Assembly (NCBI GenBank): GCA_963754045.1
Contig: CAVWEN010000002.1
Location: 558,001-622,000, forward strand
Length of the DNA stretch: 64,000 nucleotides
Direction: 5' to 3'
Source of the DNA: JALZKA01 sp963754045
GTDB taxonomy: Bacteria > Actinomycetota > Thermoleophilia > Solirubrobacterales > 70-9
Shown: piece after piece, positions 15,042 through 24,314 of the stretch
How positions within the stretch are numbered: position 1 is the first letter of the stretch
Layout: each line of letters opens with the position of its first letter
Made by a program: the position numbers and the translations under genes
The notes under the pieces: generated by a model
What the model was told of the DNA's origin: nothing
The model's input: only the letters and a program-made list of their open reading frames with translations
The model's database searches: none

Positions 15042-17717
15042 TCAGCTTCCCAGGTCGTAGCGGGCGCTGATCTGGGTGGCGCTCAGTGCCCGGCCGTAGA
15101 CGGCGACCTCGTCGATCTCGCCGTAGGTCGGGTAGGACCCGCCGAGCCGAGCGATGTCGCCACTCAGATTCGCGCTCGGGCTGCTCGGGACGCTCTTTTG
15201 GCTGACCCGGCTGCCGTTTCGGTAGACGAGCAACGTCCCGCCGTCGCGGACGAGTGCCCAGTGGACCCACTTGCCGACGTTGCTAGCGCCGGAGGTCGCG
15301 ATCTTGTGCTCCGTGCCGCTCAGCCAGACGCCGACGTAGAAGCCGGACTTGCGCGGCATCAGTCGCAAGGCCCCCTGCTGGCCGTAGAGGGTGCTGTTCT
15401 TGCCCGCCTTCGTCGAGAGGCGCATCCAGCCCTCGACGGTGAAATCGACCGAGCTCGGCATCACCGGGACGTCGATGCGGCCGCCGTTGAGGGTCACCGA
15501 ATGATCGGGGTCACCGCTGATCGCCCCTGCCGCGCCCTTCGCGTGCGCGCCCTGGTACTCGCCATTGCGACCGGCCTTGATGTCGACGGCCGTCGAGCCC
15601 GAGGACTCGCCGAGGCGCCAGTAAGAGAGGAGGTTCGGGGTTCCGAGGATCATCTGTGAGTACGAGCCCGCCGGTGGTGTGTAGCTCCCGGCGAACTCGA
15701 GGGCACCCATGTCGTAGTACGGCTCGGCGCCGCCGCCGGTGTTCGGCACCGCCGGCTGGTCGAACCGCGCCTGGCCGATCCGGTCAGTCTGGGGGGCGTC
15801 GGTGGAGAGCCCGGAATCGACAGCCGGGCTGGCGCCCTGGAGGGTGTAGTCGAGGCTCACCGGGTTGGCGAAGCGGGGTGGACCGGCCAGGTCATGCGAA
15901 CCGCCCCGTAGCCCGGCGCCGATCAGGTTGTAGTCCTCGAATGCGAACTGGCCCGGCTGGGCCGAGAACTGCTCGATCACGTTGTTGTAGGCGCGGACAT
16001 CTGTCGTGGCGGCCGTGACCGCGCTCGTGTCGTTGACTGCCACGCCGTTCGGGCCCGCATCCCAGACCGTGTTGTTGGCCAGCACCAACCCGGGGCTGTC
16101 GTGCACCTTGATGCCCCAGTCGCGCTGTCGGACGATGGTGTTGTTGGTGATCACGAGCCCGTGGTGGGCCTCGTTGGACTGGCTGCCCAGCAACAGCGGC
16201 CCGCGGGTGTCGTGGAAGTAGTTTCCGGACATCGTCACGCCGTTCGAGCCGCGGTAGAACTGAATCGAGTCCGAATGCTCGTTCGGGTCGACGAAGGCGC
16301 TGATCCGCTCGAACTCGTTGCCGGCGATCAGGTAGTTCGTAGCGGTGCCGGACTGGATCCCGTCGCCCGGGATGTCGCTGAACAGGTTGTCGCGGATCGT
16401 CACGCCGGTAGCGGTGGTGATCCTGATCCCGTACCCGCAGCGCGGGGGCACGCAACGGCCGCTCGCCGGGTCGAGTTCCATGGTCAGATCGTGGAAGCTG
16501 TTGTCCTCGAAGGTCAGCTCGCGTCCCGAGCCGACGCTGACGCCGTGCGGGGAGACGTCGTTGCCCAGTAGCGCGACGTTGACGACGCCGTCGAGCGTGG
16601 TCTGGTCGGTGACCCTGAAGCCTTCGAAGCGAAGCCCGCTCGACTGGGTGACGGTGAGTCCGTCGAGCACCGGCGCCTCCGTGGCGAAGGGCTTGAAGGT
16701 GATCGCCTGCGCCCGCGCCTGGCCGGTGATCTTCGTCGCGCGGTAGGTGGCCTGCCGGACCAGCACGGTGCTGCCCGCGCCCGCGAGCTCGGCGGCGCGG
16801 CCGAGCGTGCACCACGGGGTTACGGGGGAGGCCGCCTGCGCGACCGTGTGGGCGTCGTTACAGGCGCCGCCCAGCGATGCGCCGTCGACGTAGGTCGTGG
16901 CGCCGGGCGGCGGCGGCGGCGGCGCTTCGCCAGCTGGAACCGACTCCGAGAGGTAGTCGCCCTCGACCTCGGCCGCGCTCAGCGCCGCCGAGTTGACCGA
17001 GACCTCGTCGATTTCGCCCTGAACCGGATAGATGTTCCCCAGCCGCCCGATGTTGCCGTCGAGCTTGGTTTCGCCCGTCGCGGGGAGGTTGTTCGTCTCG
17101 CCGAGCAGGGCGCCGTTTCGGTACAGGCGCAGCCTCGAACCCTCGCGGATGAGCGCCCAGTGGACCCAGGTGCCGACGTTCGAGGGCGACGAGCCCTGGA
17201 GCTTGTACTCGGTGCCACCCACCCAGACGCCGGCGTAGTAGGCGGTTGGGCGCGGCATCAGGCGCAGCGCGCCGAGTGCGCCGTAGAGGTTGTTGTTGGA
17301 GCTGGCGTCTGGGCCCAGGCGCATCCAGCCCTCGACGGTGAAGTCGGTGCTCGACGGCATCATCGGAATCGCAACCCGGCCGCCGCCGAATGAGGTGGCG
17401 GTGTCGGCATCGCCGCTCAGGGCGCCTGGGACGCCGAGTGCGAAGTTCCCGTCGTAGGCCCCGTCGCGTCCGTTCTTGAGATCGTCGGCGGTAGTGCCCG
17501 AGGTCTCGCCGAGGCGCCAGTAGGAGACAAGGCTGGGGCGGTCGAGGACGCGAGTCGCATAGGGATCGGTCGGTGGGTCGCCGGCGGCGAGCGGCGGAGC
17601 GAGCAGCGTCCCCGCGACAACCGCAACGGCTACGAGGAATGCGGCGGCATGCCTGCCGGCGGTGCCGGAAGCAGTGCGCTCCGCTTTCTGGTCGGCGACT
17701 GCCATCACCACGTTCAT
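15042..17717 (-). CDS. Secreted LamG/beta-helix/LamG protein
   Basis: The product is about 891 residues. I take ATG 17717, which has GGGG upstream; ATG 17738 is possible. A signal peptide (AAAFLVAVAVVAGTLLAPP, cleaved near LAAG) precedes a first LamG/concanavalin-like domain (VSYWRLGETSGTTADDLKNG, MMPSSTDFTVEGWMRLG). A right-handed parallel beta-helix follows (repeated NN/GN turns: ITNNTIVRQ, LANNTVWD, AYNNVIEQ). A second LamG domain, closely similar to the first, ends the protein. Such proteins bind or cleave polysaccharides at the surface. No catalytic triad is obvious. It sits at the junction of the two halves of the glycan locus. Confidence 0.8.
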   Translation of the reverse strand: MNVVMAVADQKAERTASGTAGRHAAAFLVAVAVVAGTLLAPPLAAGDPPTDPYATRVLDRPSLVSYWRLGETSGTTADDLKNGRDGAYDGNFALGVPGALSGDADTATSFGGGRVAIPMMPSSTDFTVEGWMRLGPDASSNNNLYGALGALRLMPRPTAYYAGVWVGGTEYKLQGSSPSNVGTWVHWALIREGSRLRLYRNGALLGETNNLPATGETKLDGNIGRLGNIYPVQGEIDEVSVNSAALSAAEVEGDYLSESVPAGEAPPPPPPGATTYVDGASLGGACNDAHTVAQAASPVTPWCTLGRAAELAGAGSTVLVRQATYRATKITGQARAQAITFKPFATEAPVLDGLTVTQSSGLRFEGFRVTDQTTLDGVVNVALLGNDVSPHGVSVGSGRELTFEDNSFHDLTMELDPASGRCVPPRCGYGIRITTATGVTIRDNLFSDIPGDGIQSGTATNYLIAGNEFERISAFVDPNEHSDSIQFYRGSNGVTMSGNYFHDTRGPLLLGSQSNEAHHGLVITNNTIVRQRDWGIKVHDSPGLVLANNTVWDAGPNGVAVNDTSAVTAATTDVRAYNNVIEQFSAQPGQFAFEDYNLIGAGLRGGSHDLAGPPRFANPVSLDYTLQGASPAVDSGLSTDAPQTDRIGQARFDQPAVPNTGGGAEPYYDMGALEFAGSYTPPAGSYSQMILGTPNLLSYWRLGESSGSTAVDIKAGRNGEYQGAHAKGAAGAISGDPDHSVTLNGGRIDVPVMPSSVDFTVEGWMRLSTKAGKNSTLYGQQGALRLMPRKSGFYVGVWLSGTEHKIATSGASNVGKWVHWALVRDGGTLLVYRNGSRVSQKSVPSSPSANLSGDIARLGGSYPTYGEIDEVAVYGRALSATQISARYDLGS

Positions 17718-17792
17718 CGGGCAAACCCCATCTTGCATTGAGCGCCGCGCCGAGATCTGGCCTGGATGGCCAGCGGACCCGCGCTCGCGCCT

Positions 17793-17818
17793 CTGATTAC
17801 CTGAAACCAGGTAATCAG
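17793..17818. promoter_or_regulatory. Perfect 11-bp inverted repeat between divergent genes
   Basis: CTGATTACCTG and CAGGTAATCAG flank the 4-base loop AAAC. The repeat is A+T-richer than its surroundings and lies in the 221-base gap between the divergent LamG protein and GT2 genes. No T-run follows on either strand, and no gene converges here, so an operator is more likely than a terminator. Confidence 0.5.
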
Positions 17819-17922
17819 GCTACACCCGCGTGGGTTCGCCGCTGGGCGAACGCTTGCGGGAGGCGTTCGGCGCCGACGTCCGCGTTCCTCCCGCTCGTCC
17901 CGTTGTCGACGCGCGCCGGTCA

Positions 17923-17928
17923 TAGACT
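17923..17928 (+). promoter_or_regulatory. TAGACT -10 box of the GT2 gene
   Basis: TAGACT ends 10 bases before ATG 17939, with no ribosome-binding sequence between. The same hexamer precedes the aldehyde dehydrogenase, tRNA-Arg and ssb genes. Placement predicts a leaderless or nearly leaderless transcript. Confidence 0.4.
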
Positions 17929-17938
17929 CGAGCGGCGA

Positions 17939-18895
17939 ATGTCCGAATCGGTCGACAGGCCCCGCGTGGCGGTCGTGGTTCCGACCTACAACTCCGGTCC
18001 GTACCTGCGCGAGACGCTGGAATCGGTGCTTGGGCAGACCTATCCCGGGTGGGAGGCAATCGTCATCGATGACGCCTCGTCCGACCCCGCGACACACGCG
18101 GTGGCCCGGGAGTTCGCCGCGCGTGACGCCCGGTTCCGCGCCATTCGTCTCGAGCGAAACGTCGGCGTGGCAGCCGCCCGAAACGCCGCGATCGAGACTT
18201 CGCGCTCCGAGCTTGTGGCGTTGCTCGATCACGACGATCGCCTGCTGCCCGACTACCTGGAGCGCTCGCTGGCGGCCTTCGACCGGCGCGCCGGATCCGG
18301 CACCCGGGTGGGAATTGTCGCCCCCAACGCGCTGATCGAGGCGCCGGGCGCGCCAAGCGGCCAGACTTTCGCCGAACGCTTCGGGTGGGCCGACCCGGTC
18401 GACTACGACGCGATGATCACGCGCAACTGCATCTGCGCCCGGGCCGTCTTCTCGCGAGCCGCATACGACGAGGTAGGCGGCTTCTCCTCGCAGTGCCCCG
18501 GCTACGACGACTACGACATGTGGTTGCGAATGATCGAGGCCGGATATGAGGTCGTCCCGGTTCTGGAACCGATTGCCGTCTACCGGATCCACGAGGCGGC
18601 GCAATCGGCCGACCCGCTGATGATGGCCGAGGGCGCGGTGGCGAGCCACCGCCGGGCCCTGGCACGGGGAGCGATCACGGGGCGCCAGCGCCGCGCGCTC
18701 CGGGCACGAATCCGTCACAACCGGGCGCTTCGCGAGTATGCGCTTGCCAGGCGCGCCGCTGCGGAGGGCCGCCGCCCCGTTGCCCTCGCACGGGCCCTGA
18801 GGACCGTTCCCTTCGGTGTGGTCGCGTTCGCACAGGCGCCGTCCCGCTGGCGCGAATGGCTCGGCGGTCAGCGCTCCGAGCGCACGCGCTCGTAG
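17939..18895 (+). CDS. GT2-family glycosyltransferase
   Basis: The product is 318 residues from ATG 17939. A GT-A domain shows VAVVVPTYNSGPYLRETLES, VIDDASSD and the acidic DHDD metal site in LVALLDHDDRLLP. Later come GYDDYDMWLRMIEAGYE (ED/W catalytic region) and VYRIHEAAQS. It is an inverting transferase of the surface-glycan type and acts at the inner membrane face on a lipid-linked acceptor. The C-terminal tail is basic and helical with no membrane span. Its end overlaps the convergent GT4 gene by 28 bases. Confidence 0.85.
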   Translation: MSESVDRPRVAVVVPTYNSGPYLRETLESVLGQTYPGWEAIVIDDASSDPATHAVAREFAARDARFRAIRLERNVGVAAARNAAIETSRSELVALLDHDDRLLPDYLERSLAAFDRRAGSGTRVGIVAPNALIEAPGAPSGQTFAERFGWADPVDYDAMITRNCICARAVFSRAAYDEVGGFSSQCPGYDDYDMWLRMIEAGYEVVPVLEPIAVYRIHEAAQSADPLMMAEGAVASHRRALARGAITGRQRRALRARIRHNRALREYALARRAAAEGRRPVALARALRTVPFGVVAFAQAPSRWREWLGGQRSERTRS

Positions 18896-19857
18896 ACCTC
18901 GATCGTCCGGCGCGCAATCTCCGCGATGTCGAGTGGCGCGACGGCAACACGCGCGTCCGGCGTCCGGCCATGGTCGAGGGCCGCAGCGAGGCCGACAGCC
19001 AGCTCGGCGGGATCGGCTGGACAGACGCTGCAGCCCGGCACCCCGGCCAGCAGCTCGGACACATCGCCGACTGGGGTGGCAACGACCGGGAGCTCGGCCG
19101 CCATCGCCTCCTTGACGACGTTCGGCGAGCCCTCTGAGCGCGATGGGAGCAGCAGCGCGTCTGCGGCGCTCATGAAGAGCGGCATCTCATCGGGGGGGTT
19201 GCCCCAGGCGACTCGCAGGCGAACACCGGGGCGATCCCGCGCGAGGCGGGCCAGCGTAGCCTCAGCCAGCGGGTGGTTCTTCACGGCGAGCTCGGGATTG
19301 CCGGCGAAGAGCACCACCTGCTCCTGCAGCGGCCAGTCGAGCCGGCGGCGGGCCTGTTCGCGGGGAAGCGGTCGAAACCGTTCGAGGTCGATGCCCGCCG
19401 GCAGCACGTGGTTGCGCCCACGGCACGCCGCCGGCAGCACCTCCTCCATCTGCTGCGACTGCGTGATCGTCGCGGATGCGACCCGGGCGAGCTGCCGGAA
19501 GACCGCCGCCTCGATCCGGCTCTTCACGGTGATCGAGTCCGACGGCGTGCGCTTGCCGAGCAGGTCGCTCCCCCAGTAGGTCACCACGATCGGCGCCTGC
19601 ACCTGAAGGCGGGCGATAACGCCCGCATGGCCGTAATGTGCGTGAATCACGTCGTAGTCGCAGCCACGATTGAGCCCGGCGATCCGGCGGGCACTAGTGC
19701 CATAGGCCCAGCGATCGGCGTAACCCCGGATCGCGTGCACGTCGACACGCACCCCCGCAGCTTCGAGAGAATCAGCCTGACGCTTGACGTACGGGCCGTG
19801 CCACGGACGTACCTCGTCCGGCCACATGTTGGTGATGAAGAGAACTTTCAAGGACAT
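18868..19857 (-). CDS. GT4-family glycosyltransferase
   Basis: The product is 329 residues from ATG 19857, chosen because SLKVLFITNMWPDE is the first GT-B strand. Conserved parts are DVIHAHYGHAG, VVTYWGSDLLG, VLPAGIDLERFRP and the E-x7-E donor site EGSPNVVKEAMAAELPVVATP. Retaining GT4 enzymes use nucleotide sugars to extend glycans. It faces the next GT4 gene head to head across a short divergent gap and runs tail to tail into the GT2 gene. Confidence 0.85.
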   Translation of the reverse strand: MSLKVLFITNMWPDEVRPWHGPYVKRQADSLEAAGVRVDVHAIRGYADRWAYGTSARRIAGLNRGCDYDVIHAHYGHAGVIARLQVQAPIVVTYWGSDLLGKRTPSDSITVKSRIEAAVFRQLARVASATITQSQQMEEVLPAACRGRNHVLPAGIDLERFRPLPREQARRRLDWPLQEQVVLFAGNPELAVKNHPLAEATLARLARDRPGVRLRVAWGNPPDEMPLFMSAADALLLPSRSEGSPNVVKEAMAAELPVVATPVGDVSELLAGVPGCSVCPADPAELAVGLAAALDHGRTPDARVAVAPLDIAEIARRTIEVYERVRSER

Positions 19858-19924
19858 CCTCGAGCGCGCCGGTGGGGCGGGCGTCGGCACGATAGCGGCC
19901 ACCCCGGGGCGGCATCGGATCGCG

Positions 19925-21067
19925 ATGCTGCTCGAGAACAACCCCTACCCGGGGGACGTGCGGGTTCGCCGTGAGGCCGAATCCCTGGCTCGTGCGGGTC
20001 ACTCGGTCCGAGTAATCGCGCCGCGCCGCGCGGGCCAGCCGAGGCGCGAGCGGGTCGGCGCCGTGGAGGTTCGACGGTTTCACCTGCCCGAGGCGCGAGG
20101 TGGGCGGGCGTCGTTCGCTCTCGAATACCTCGTCGGGTCGCTGGTGCTGAACGCGATCGCGATCCGCGAGCTGCTCGCGGGTGCCCACGTCCTGCACCTC
20201 CACAACCCTCCCGACACCCTGTTCCCCGCCGCTTTCCTGGCGCGCGCCCTGCGCCGGCGCGTCGTATTCGACCATCACGACCTCTTCCCCGAGCTGATTG
20301 AGGCCCGCTACGGCCCGGGCACCCTCGTCCGGATCGCGCTGCTCGCCGAGCGCCTCACGTTTCGCAGCGCGACCGCCGTGCTGGCGGCGAACGAGTCGGG
20401 CGCCGAGGTGGCTCGCGAGCGGGGCCGCAAAACCGAAGCGGTGATCACCGTGGTCAGAAACGGCCCACCCGAGGAGTGGCTAGCGCGGGCCGCGAGCGAG
20501 CGCCCCGGAACGCTCGACGATCCCCGTCTGCTCTATGCCGGGGCGATTGCCGAACAAGACGGGGTCGCCGGGCTGGTCCCCGTGCTCGCCGCGCTCAGCG
20601 GACGTCATCGGCTGGTAGGCACCCGGCTCACCGTCGTCGGCGATGGCTCGGCGCGGGTCGAACTGGAGGGCGCGCTGGATCGAGCGGGTGTCGCGGACCT
20701 AGCCGAGATCACGGGCTGGCTCGATCTTGAGCGTGTGCCTGAGCTGATCGCCAGCGCCGACGTCTGCGTCGACCCCGCGCCGGCGAGCGCAATCAACCAT
20801 CGCTCGACGATGATCAAGATCGCCGAGTACATGGCGCTCGGCCGACCCGTGGTCGCCTACGACCTGCTCGAGACGCGACGCACGCTCGGTGACGCGGGAG
20901 TTCTAGTCCCGCCCGGTGACGAGGATGCGTTCGCCGCCGCGGTTGCCGCGCTTGCTGCCGATCCAGACCGGCGCCGCGAGCTGGGCACGCGCGCGCGAGA
21001 CCGCGTCCGCAAGCTCACCTGGGAGCACTCGGAGCGCAGCCTGCTCGCCGCCTACGACGGGCTCTAA
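19925..21067 (+). CDS. GT4-family glycosyltransferase
   Basis: A GT-B transferase: ENNPYPGDVRVRREAESLA at the N-terminus, VLHLHNPPDTLFPAAF, VVFDHHDLFPELIEARYG, LLYAGAI, LTVVGDGSARVEL, and AEYMALGRPVVAYDL near the donor site. The exact start is unsure. ATG 19925 trims into the first strand (RIAMLLENN), and ATG 19835 would overlap the divergent GT4 gene. The family is rich in surface polysaccharide loci. A terminator-like hairpin follows its stop. Confidence 0.8.
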   Translation: MLLENNPYPGDVRVRREAESLARAGHSVRVIAPRRAGQPRRERVGAVEVRRFHLPEARGGRASFALEYLVGSLVLNAIAIRELLAGAHVLHLHNPPDTLFPAAFLARALRRRVVFDHHDLFPELIEARYGPGTLVRIALLAERLTFRSATAVLAANESGAEVARERGRKTEAVITVVRNGPPEEWLARAASERPGTLDDPRLLYAGAIAEQDGVAGLVPVLAALSGRHRLVGTRLTVVGDGSARVELEGALDRAGVADLAEITGWLDLERVPELIASADVCVDPAPASAINHRSTMIKIAEYMALGRPVVAYDLLETRRTLGDAGVLVPPGDEDAFAAAVAALAADPDRRRELGTRARDRVRKLTWEHSERSLLAAYDGL

Positions 21068-21082
21068 GGGGCTCTACACCGC

Positions 21083-21101
21083 GCGGCACACCCGGTGCCG
21101 C
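21083..21101 (+). terminator. Hairpin after the GT4 gene
   Basis: GCGGCAC and GTGCCGC form a 7-bp stem with loop ACCCG, 16 bases after the GT4 stop. It is followed by the weakly T-rich CTGTAACTTTG. It could end the GT4 transcript or be a weak attenuator. Confidence 0.4.
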
Positions 21102-21118
21102 CTGTAACTTTGTCGCTC

Positions 21119-21143
21119 GTCGGCCGAGGACCACTCGGCCGAC
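21119..21143 (+). promoter_or_regulatory. Perfect 10-bp hairpin in the epimerase leader
   Basis: GTCGGCCGAG and CTCGGCCGAC pair around the loop GACCA. It ends 9 bases before the GGAGG ribosome site (21153-21157) of the TTG-started epimerase. It may be a leader element, mRNA stabiliser or second part of a double terminator. Confidence 0.4.
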
Positions 21144-21164
21144 CGGAAACGCGGAGGAAATCAC

Positions 21165-22154
21165 TTGCGGCACCTAGTTACCGGAGGAGCCGGTTTTGTC
21201 GGCTCACACCTGTGCGAGCTTCTGCTCGATCGCGGCGAGCGCGTGCACGTGCTGGACGACCTCTCGACCGGCGCCATCGAGAACATCCGACACCTGCGGA
21301 GCCGTCCAGGGTTCGACTACACGATCGACACCGCCGCGAGTCCCGGGCTGGTCGCCGAGCTGGTCGACGAGGCCGACGTCGTCTACCACCTCGCCGCAGC
21401 TGTCGGTGTCGATCTGATCGTCGGCAGTCCGGTGCGCACGATCGAGACCAACGTCCACTGCACGGAGGTCGTGCTCGCGGCCGCGAACAAGAAGCAGAGG
21501 CCGGTATTCCTGGCGTCGACCAGCGAGGTGTACGGGAAGGGCAAGGAGTTGCCGTTCACCGAGACCGGCGACCTGCTGCTCGGGCCGACGACCAAGGGCC
21601 GCTGGGCGTACGCGTGCTCGAAGGCGCTCGACGAGTTCCTCGCGATCGCTTACTGGAAGGAGCGCCGCCTGCCGACCGTGGTAGGCCGCCTGTTCAACAC
21701 CGTCGGCCCGCGCCAGACCGGCCGCTACGGCATGGTCATCCCGAGTCTTGCCGGGCAGGCGCTTGCCGACAAGCCGCTGACGGTGTTCGGCGACGGGTCA
21801 CAGCGCCGCTGCTTCTGTCACGTGGCCGACGTCGTGAAAGGGATCGCCGACCTGATGACCCGGGATGACGTCTACGGCGAGGTGTTCAACATCGGCAGCG
21901 CCGAGGAGACGACGATTGCGGCACTCGCGGAGCGCGTCCGCGGCGCCTGCGACTCGAGTTCGGAGATCGTTTTCGTTCCCTACGACGAGGCCTATGAGGA
22001 GGGATTCGAGGACATGCAGCGGCGGGTGCCCAACACGTCGAAAATCGAGGCGTTGCTGGGTTGGCGGCCCACCCGCGACCTCGATGCGATCCTCGCCGAT
22101 GTGATCACCCACCATCGCGAGCAGGGGCTCGATTCGGTCGGAGAATTCACGTGA
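21165..22154 (+). CDS. NAD-dependent nucleotide-sugar epimerase/dehydratase (SDR)
   Basis: The product is 329 residues. The TTG start at 21165 is well supported by GGAGG 7 bases upstream and by the immediate Rossmann motif TGGAGFVGSHL. Other features are DDLSTG, the catalytic serine in ASTSEVYG, and YACSK with the catalytic tyrosine and lysine. It resembles UDP-glucuronate decarboxylase and UDP-glucose/GlcNAc 4-epimerase-type SDRs. The product is a nucleotide sugar for the glycan. The stop overlaps the polymerase start (GTGA). Confidence 0.85.
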   Translation: MRHLVTGGAGFVGSHLCELLLDRGERVHVLDDLSTGAIENIRHLRSRPGFDYTIDTAASPGLVAELVDEADVVYHLAAAVGVDLIVGSPVRTIETNVHCTEVVLAAANKKQRPVFLASTSEVYGKGKELPFTETGDLLLGPTTKGRWAYACSKALDEFLAIAYWKERRLPTVVGRLFNTVGPRQTGRYGMVIPSLAGQALADKPLTVFGDGSQRRCFCHVADVVKGIADLMTRDDVYGEVFNIGSAEETTIAALAERVRGACDSSSEIVFVPYDEAYEEGFEDMQRRVPNTSKIEALLGWRPTRDLDAILADVITHHREQGLDSVGEFT

Positions 22155-24259
22155 GATCGGGCGCGCAGGTCCGGTACGCCCTGCGTGCCTTGCTCGCGCG
22201 CACCGTTCCCACCACGGGCGATGCGGCGAGGCTCGCGGTCGCGGTCGCCCCGGGTCTGATCGTCGCCCTGCTCCTGGTCGCATTCGCCTCGGCCGAGGGC
22301 GGGTATCTGCCCGTGACCTGGTATCCGGCGCTCGTCCTCTGCGTCCTCCTGCTGGCGGCGGTCGTTGCGGGGCGGCTTCCCGCGCTCGCGGCCACGCCCC
22401 GCGTGGTCCTGGTCGCCCTGGCTCTCGGCGCGGCCTTCGTGCTCTGGAGCTTCCTTTCGATCACCTGGGCCGATGTCAGCGGCGTGGCCTGGGAGTCCGC
22501 GAACCGCTCGCTGCTGTACTTCGCCTTGTTCGCGATCTTCGCCCTTTGGCCGTGGCGCAGCTGGGCGGCGGCGGTGACGCTCGGCGTGCTCGGGGTCGGC
22601 GTCGCCGTGGTGGGCCTGATCGTGGTTTGGACGGCGAGCGGCTCTCCCGATCCGTTCAGCTACCTGATCAAGAGCCGATTCGCCGAGCCGGTGGGCTACC
22701 CGAACGGGAACGCGGCGCTGTTCCTCGCCGCCGCGTGGCCGGTCGCCTTCCTGGCCGCCCGGCCCGAGGCGCCGTGGCCCGCGCGCGGTCTGTGCCTGGG
22801 AGCGGCGGGCGTGCTCGTCCAGCTGGCGATTCTCGCCCAAAGCCGTGGGGCGATCTTCGCCGGCGTGCTGGCCCTGGTGCTGTTCTTCGCGCTTGTGCCG
22901 GGCCGGGCCCGTCTGCTGGTGGCGGTCGCCGCCGTCGCCGGGGGCACACTGCTGGGGCTCGACGCGCACCTCGACGTGTTCAGCGTTGCCGATCAGCAGG
23001 GTGACGTCGGCGCAGCGCTGGCACGATCCGCCGAGGCGATGACGGCCTCGTTTGCCGGCCTCGCGATAGCCGGGTTTATCTGGGGGCTGTTCGACACCTA
23101 TTTCGAGGCCGCCCCGGCGTTGCGCAGGGCGGCCGGCAGGGGTGGCGCGGCGCTCGTAGTGCTGAGCGGCGTCGCCGCTGTGGTGGCCGGGGTGGTTGCG
23201 TTCGGCAACCCGGTGACCGAGCTCGAGGAGCGCTGGGACGAGTTCACGTCGGGTCAGCCCAAGGAGTTCGGCGAGTCACGCTTCGAATCCGGCCTCGGCA
23301 GCTATCGGAGCGAGTTCTGGGAAGAGGCGCTCGGCGAGTTGGGCGACCGGCCGCTGACCGGCATGGGGGCGGGCAACTTCAGCGTGGCCTACGCCCGCGA
23401 GCGGACCCGCTCCTCGGAGGAGCCGTTGTTCGCGCACAGCTTCCCGGTCGAGGTGGTCAGCCAGACCGGTGTGGTCGGCGGCCTGTTGATGTTCGGGTTC
23501 TTCGGCACCGCGCTGCTGGCCGCATGGCGCGCGCGGAGACTTACCCCGATCCGGCGCGGGCTCGCCGCGGTCGCGGTCGTGTCGTTCGCTTATTGGTTTC
23601 TGCACGCCGCCGGGGACTGGCACTGGGCCCTGCCGGCACTGAGTGGGGCCGCGTTCGCATCGCTCGGACTCGCCGCTTCGATCGGGACCAGCGGCGCGCG
23701 CCACCACGAGGAGTCCGACCACCACCGCGACCGTGGCTTCTCGCCCGCGTTTGCGCCGCGCTGGTTCGCGGCGGCACTCGGCGTGCTCGCGGTGCTGACG
23801 CTCACGGCGCTGGCGAGCGCCGTCCCCCCGTGGTTGGCGGCGATTGAGGTAGATGCCGCCAAGGCAGGATGGCGGGAGAGCCCGGCGCTGGCGTTCGACC
23901 GGCTCGAGCGCGCCCGCGAGCTCAACCCGCTCAGCGACCAGCCCGACCTGGTCGCCGGCGCGATTGCAATCGAGATCGAGAACCGGCGCCGTGCTCGCCG
24001 CGCCTTCGCCGGTGCCGTCGAGCGCAACCCGGACGGATGGTTCGCCCAACAGCAGCTCGGGCTCGAGCTCGGGCTGGACGGACAGGCGCAGGCCGCGCTC
24101 CGCAGCCTCGAGCGCGCGCTCGAGCTGAATCCACTCGAGGAAACCACGCAGGTTCTGATTGAGCGCTTGCAGGCAGGAGAACCCCTCGGCGCAGAGGAGG
24201 TACGCGAGCAACTGGTGGCGAAGGTATGCTTACCCGTACCAGCGGCTCCGGCCTGCTGA
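22151..24259 (+). CDS. Wzy/O-antigen-ligase-type membrane protein with C-terminal TPR
   Basis: The product is 702 residues from the GTG that overlaps the epimerase stop. About ten or more hydrophobic spans occur between residues 25 and 560. The large loop with GLGSYRSEFWEEALGELGDRP and TGMGAGNFSVAYARER matches the O-antigen ligase (Wzy_C) signature. After the last span, residues 590-690 form TPR-like helices (ARELNPLSDQPDLVAG, RALELNPLEETTQVL). It probably polymerises or ligates lipid-linked repeat units on the outer membrane face. It ends the plus-strand glycan module. Confidence 0.85.
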   Translation: MRSGAQVRYALRALLARTVPTTGDAARLAVAVAPGLIVALLLVAFASAEGGYLPVTWYPALVLCVLLLAAVVAGRLPALAATPRVVLVALALGAAFVLWSFLSITWADVSGVAWESANRSLLYFALFAIFALWPWRSWAAAVTLGVLGVGVAVVGLIVVWTASGSPDPFSYLIKSRFAEPVGYPNGNAALFLAAAWPVAFLAARPEAPWPARGLCLGAAGVLVQLAILAQSRGAIFAGVLALVLFFALVPGRARLLVAVAAVAGGTLLGLDAHLDVFSVADQQGDVGAALARSAEAMTASFAGLAIAGFIWGLFDTYFEAAPALRRAAGRGGAALVVLSGVAAVVAGVVAFGNPVTELEERWDEFTSGQPKEFGESRFESGLGSYRSEFWEEALGELGDRPLTGMGAGNFSVAYARERTRSSEEPLFAHSFPVEVVSQTGVVGGLLMFGFFGTALLAAWRARRLTPIRRGLAAVAVVSFAYWFLHAAGDWHWALPALSGAAFASLGLAASIGTSGARHHEESDHHRDRGFSPAFAPRWFAAALGVLAVLTLTALASAVPPWLAAIEVDAAKAGWRESPALAFDRLERARELNPLSDQPDLVAGAIAIEIENRRRARRAFAGAVERNPDGWFAQQQLGLELGLDGQAQAALRSLERALELNPLEETTQVLIERLQAGEPLGAEEVREQLVAKVCLPVPAAPAC

Positions 24260-24290
24260 AGGTTTGTGCGCGTACGGGCAACGCAGTGGT

Positions 24291-24296
24291 TACAAT
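24291..24296 (+). promoter_or_regulatory. Candidate -10 box of the LPSTG gene
   Basis: TACAAT lies 18 bases before ATG 24315 in the 55-base gap after the polymerase gene. I see no convincing -35 box. It would allow separate transcription of the small cell-wall protein. Confidence 0.3.
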
Positions 24297-24314
24297 GCCC
24301 CCCTCGAGACTGGA

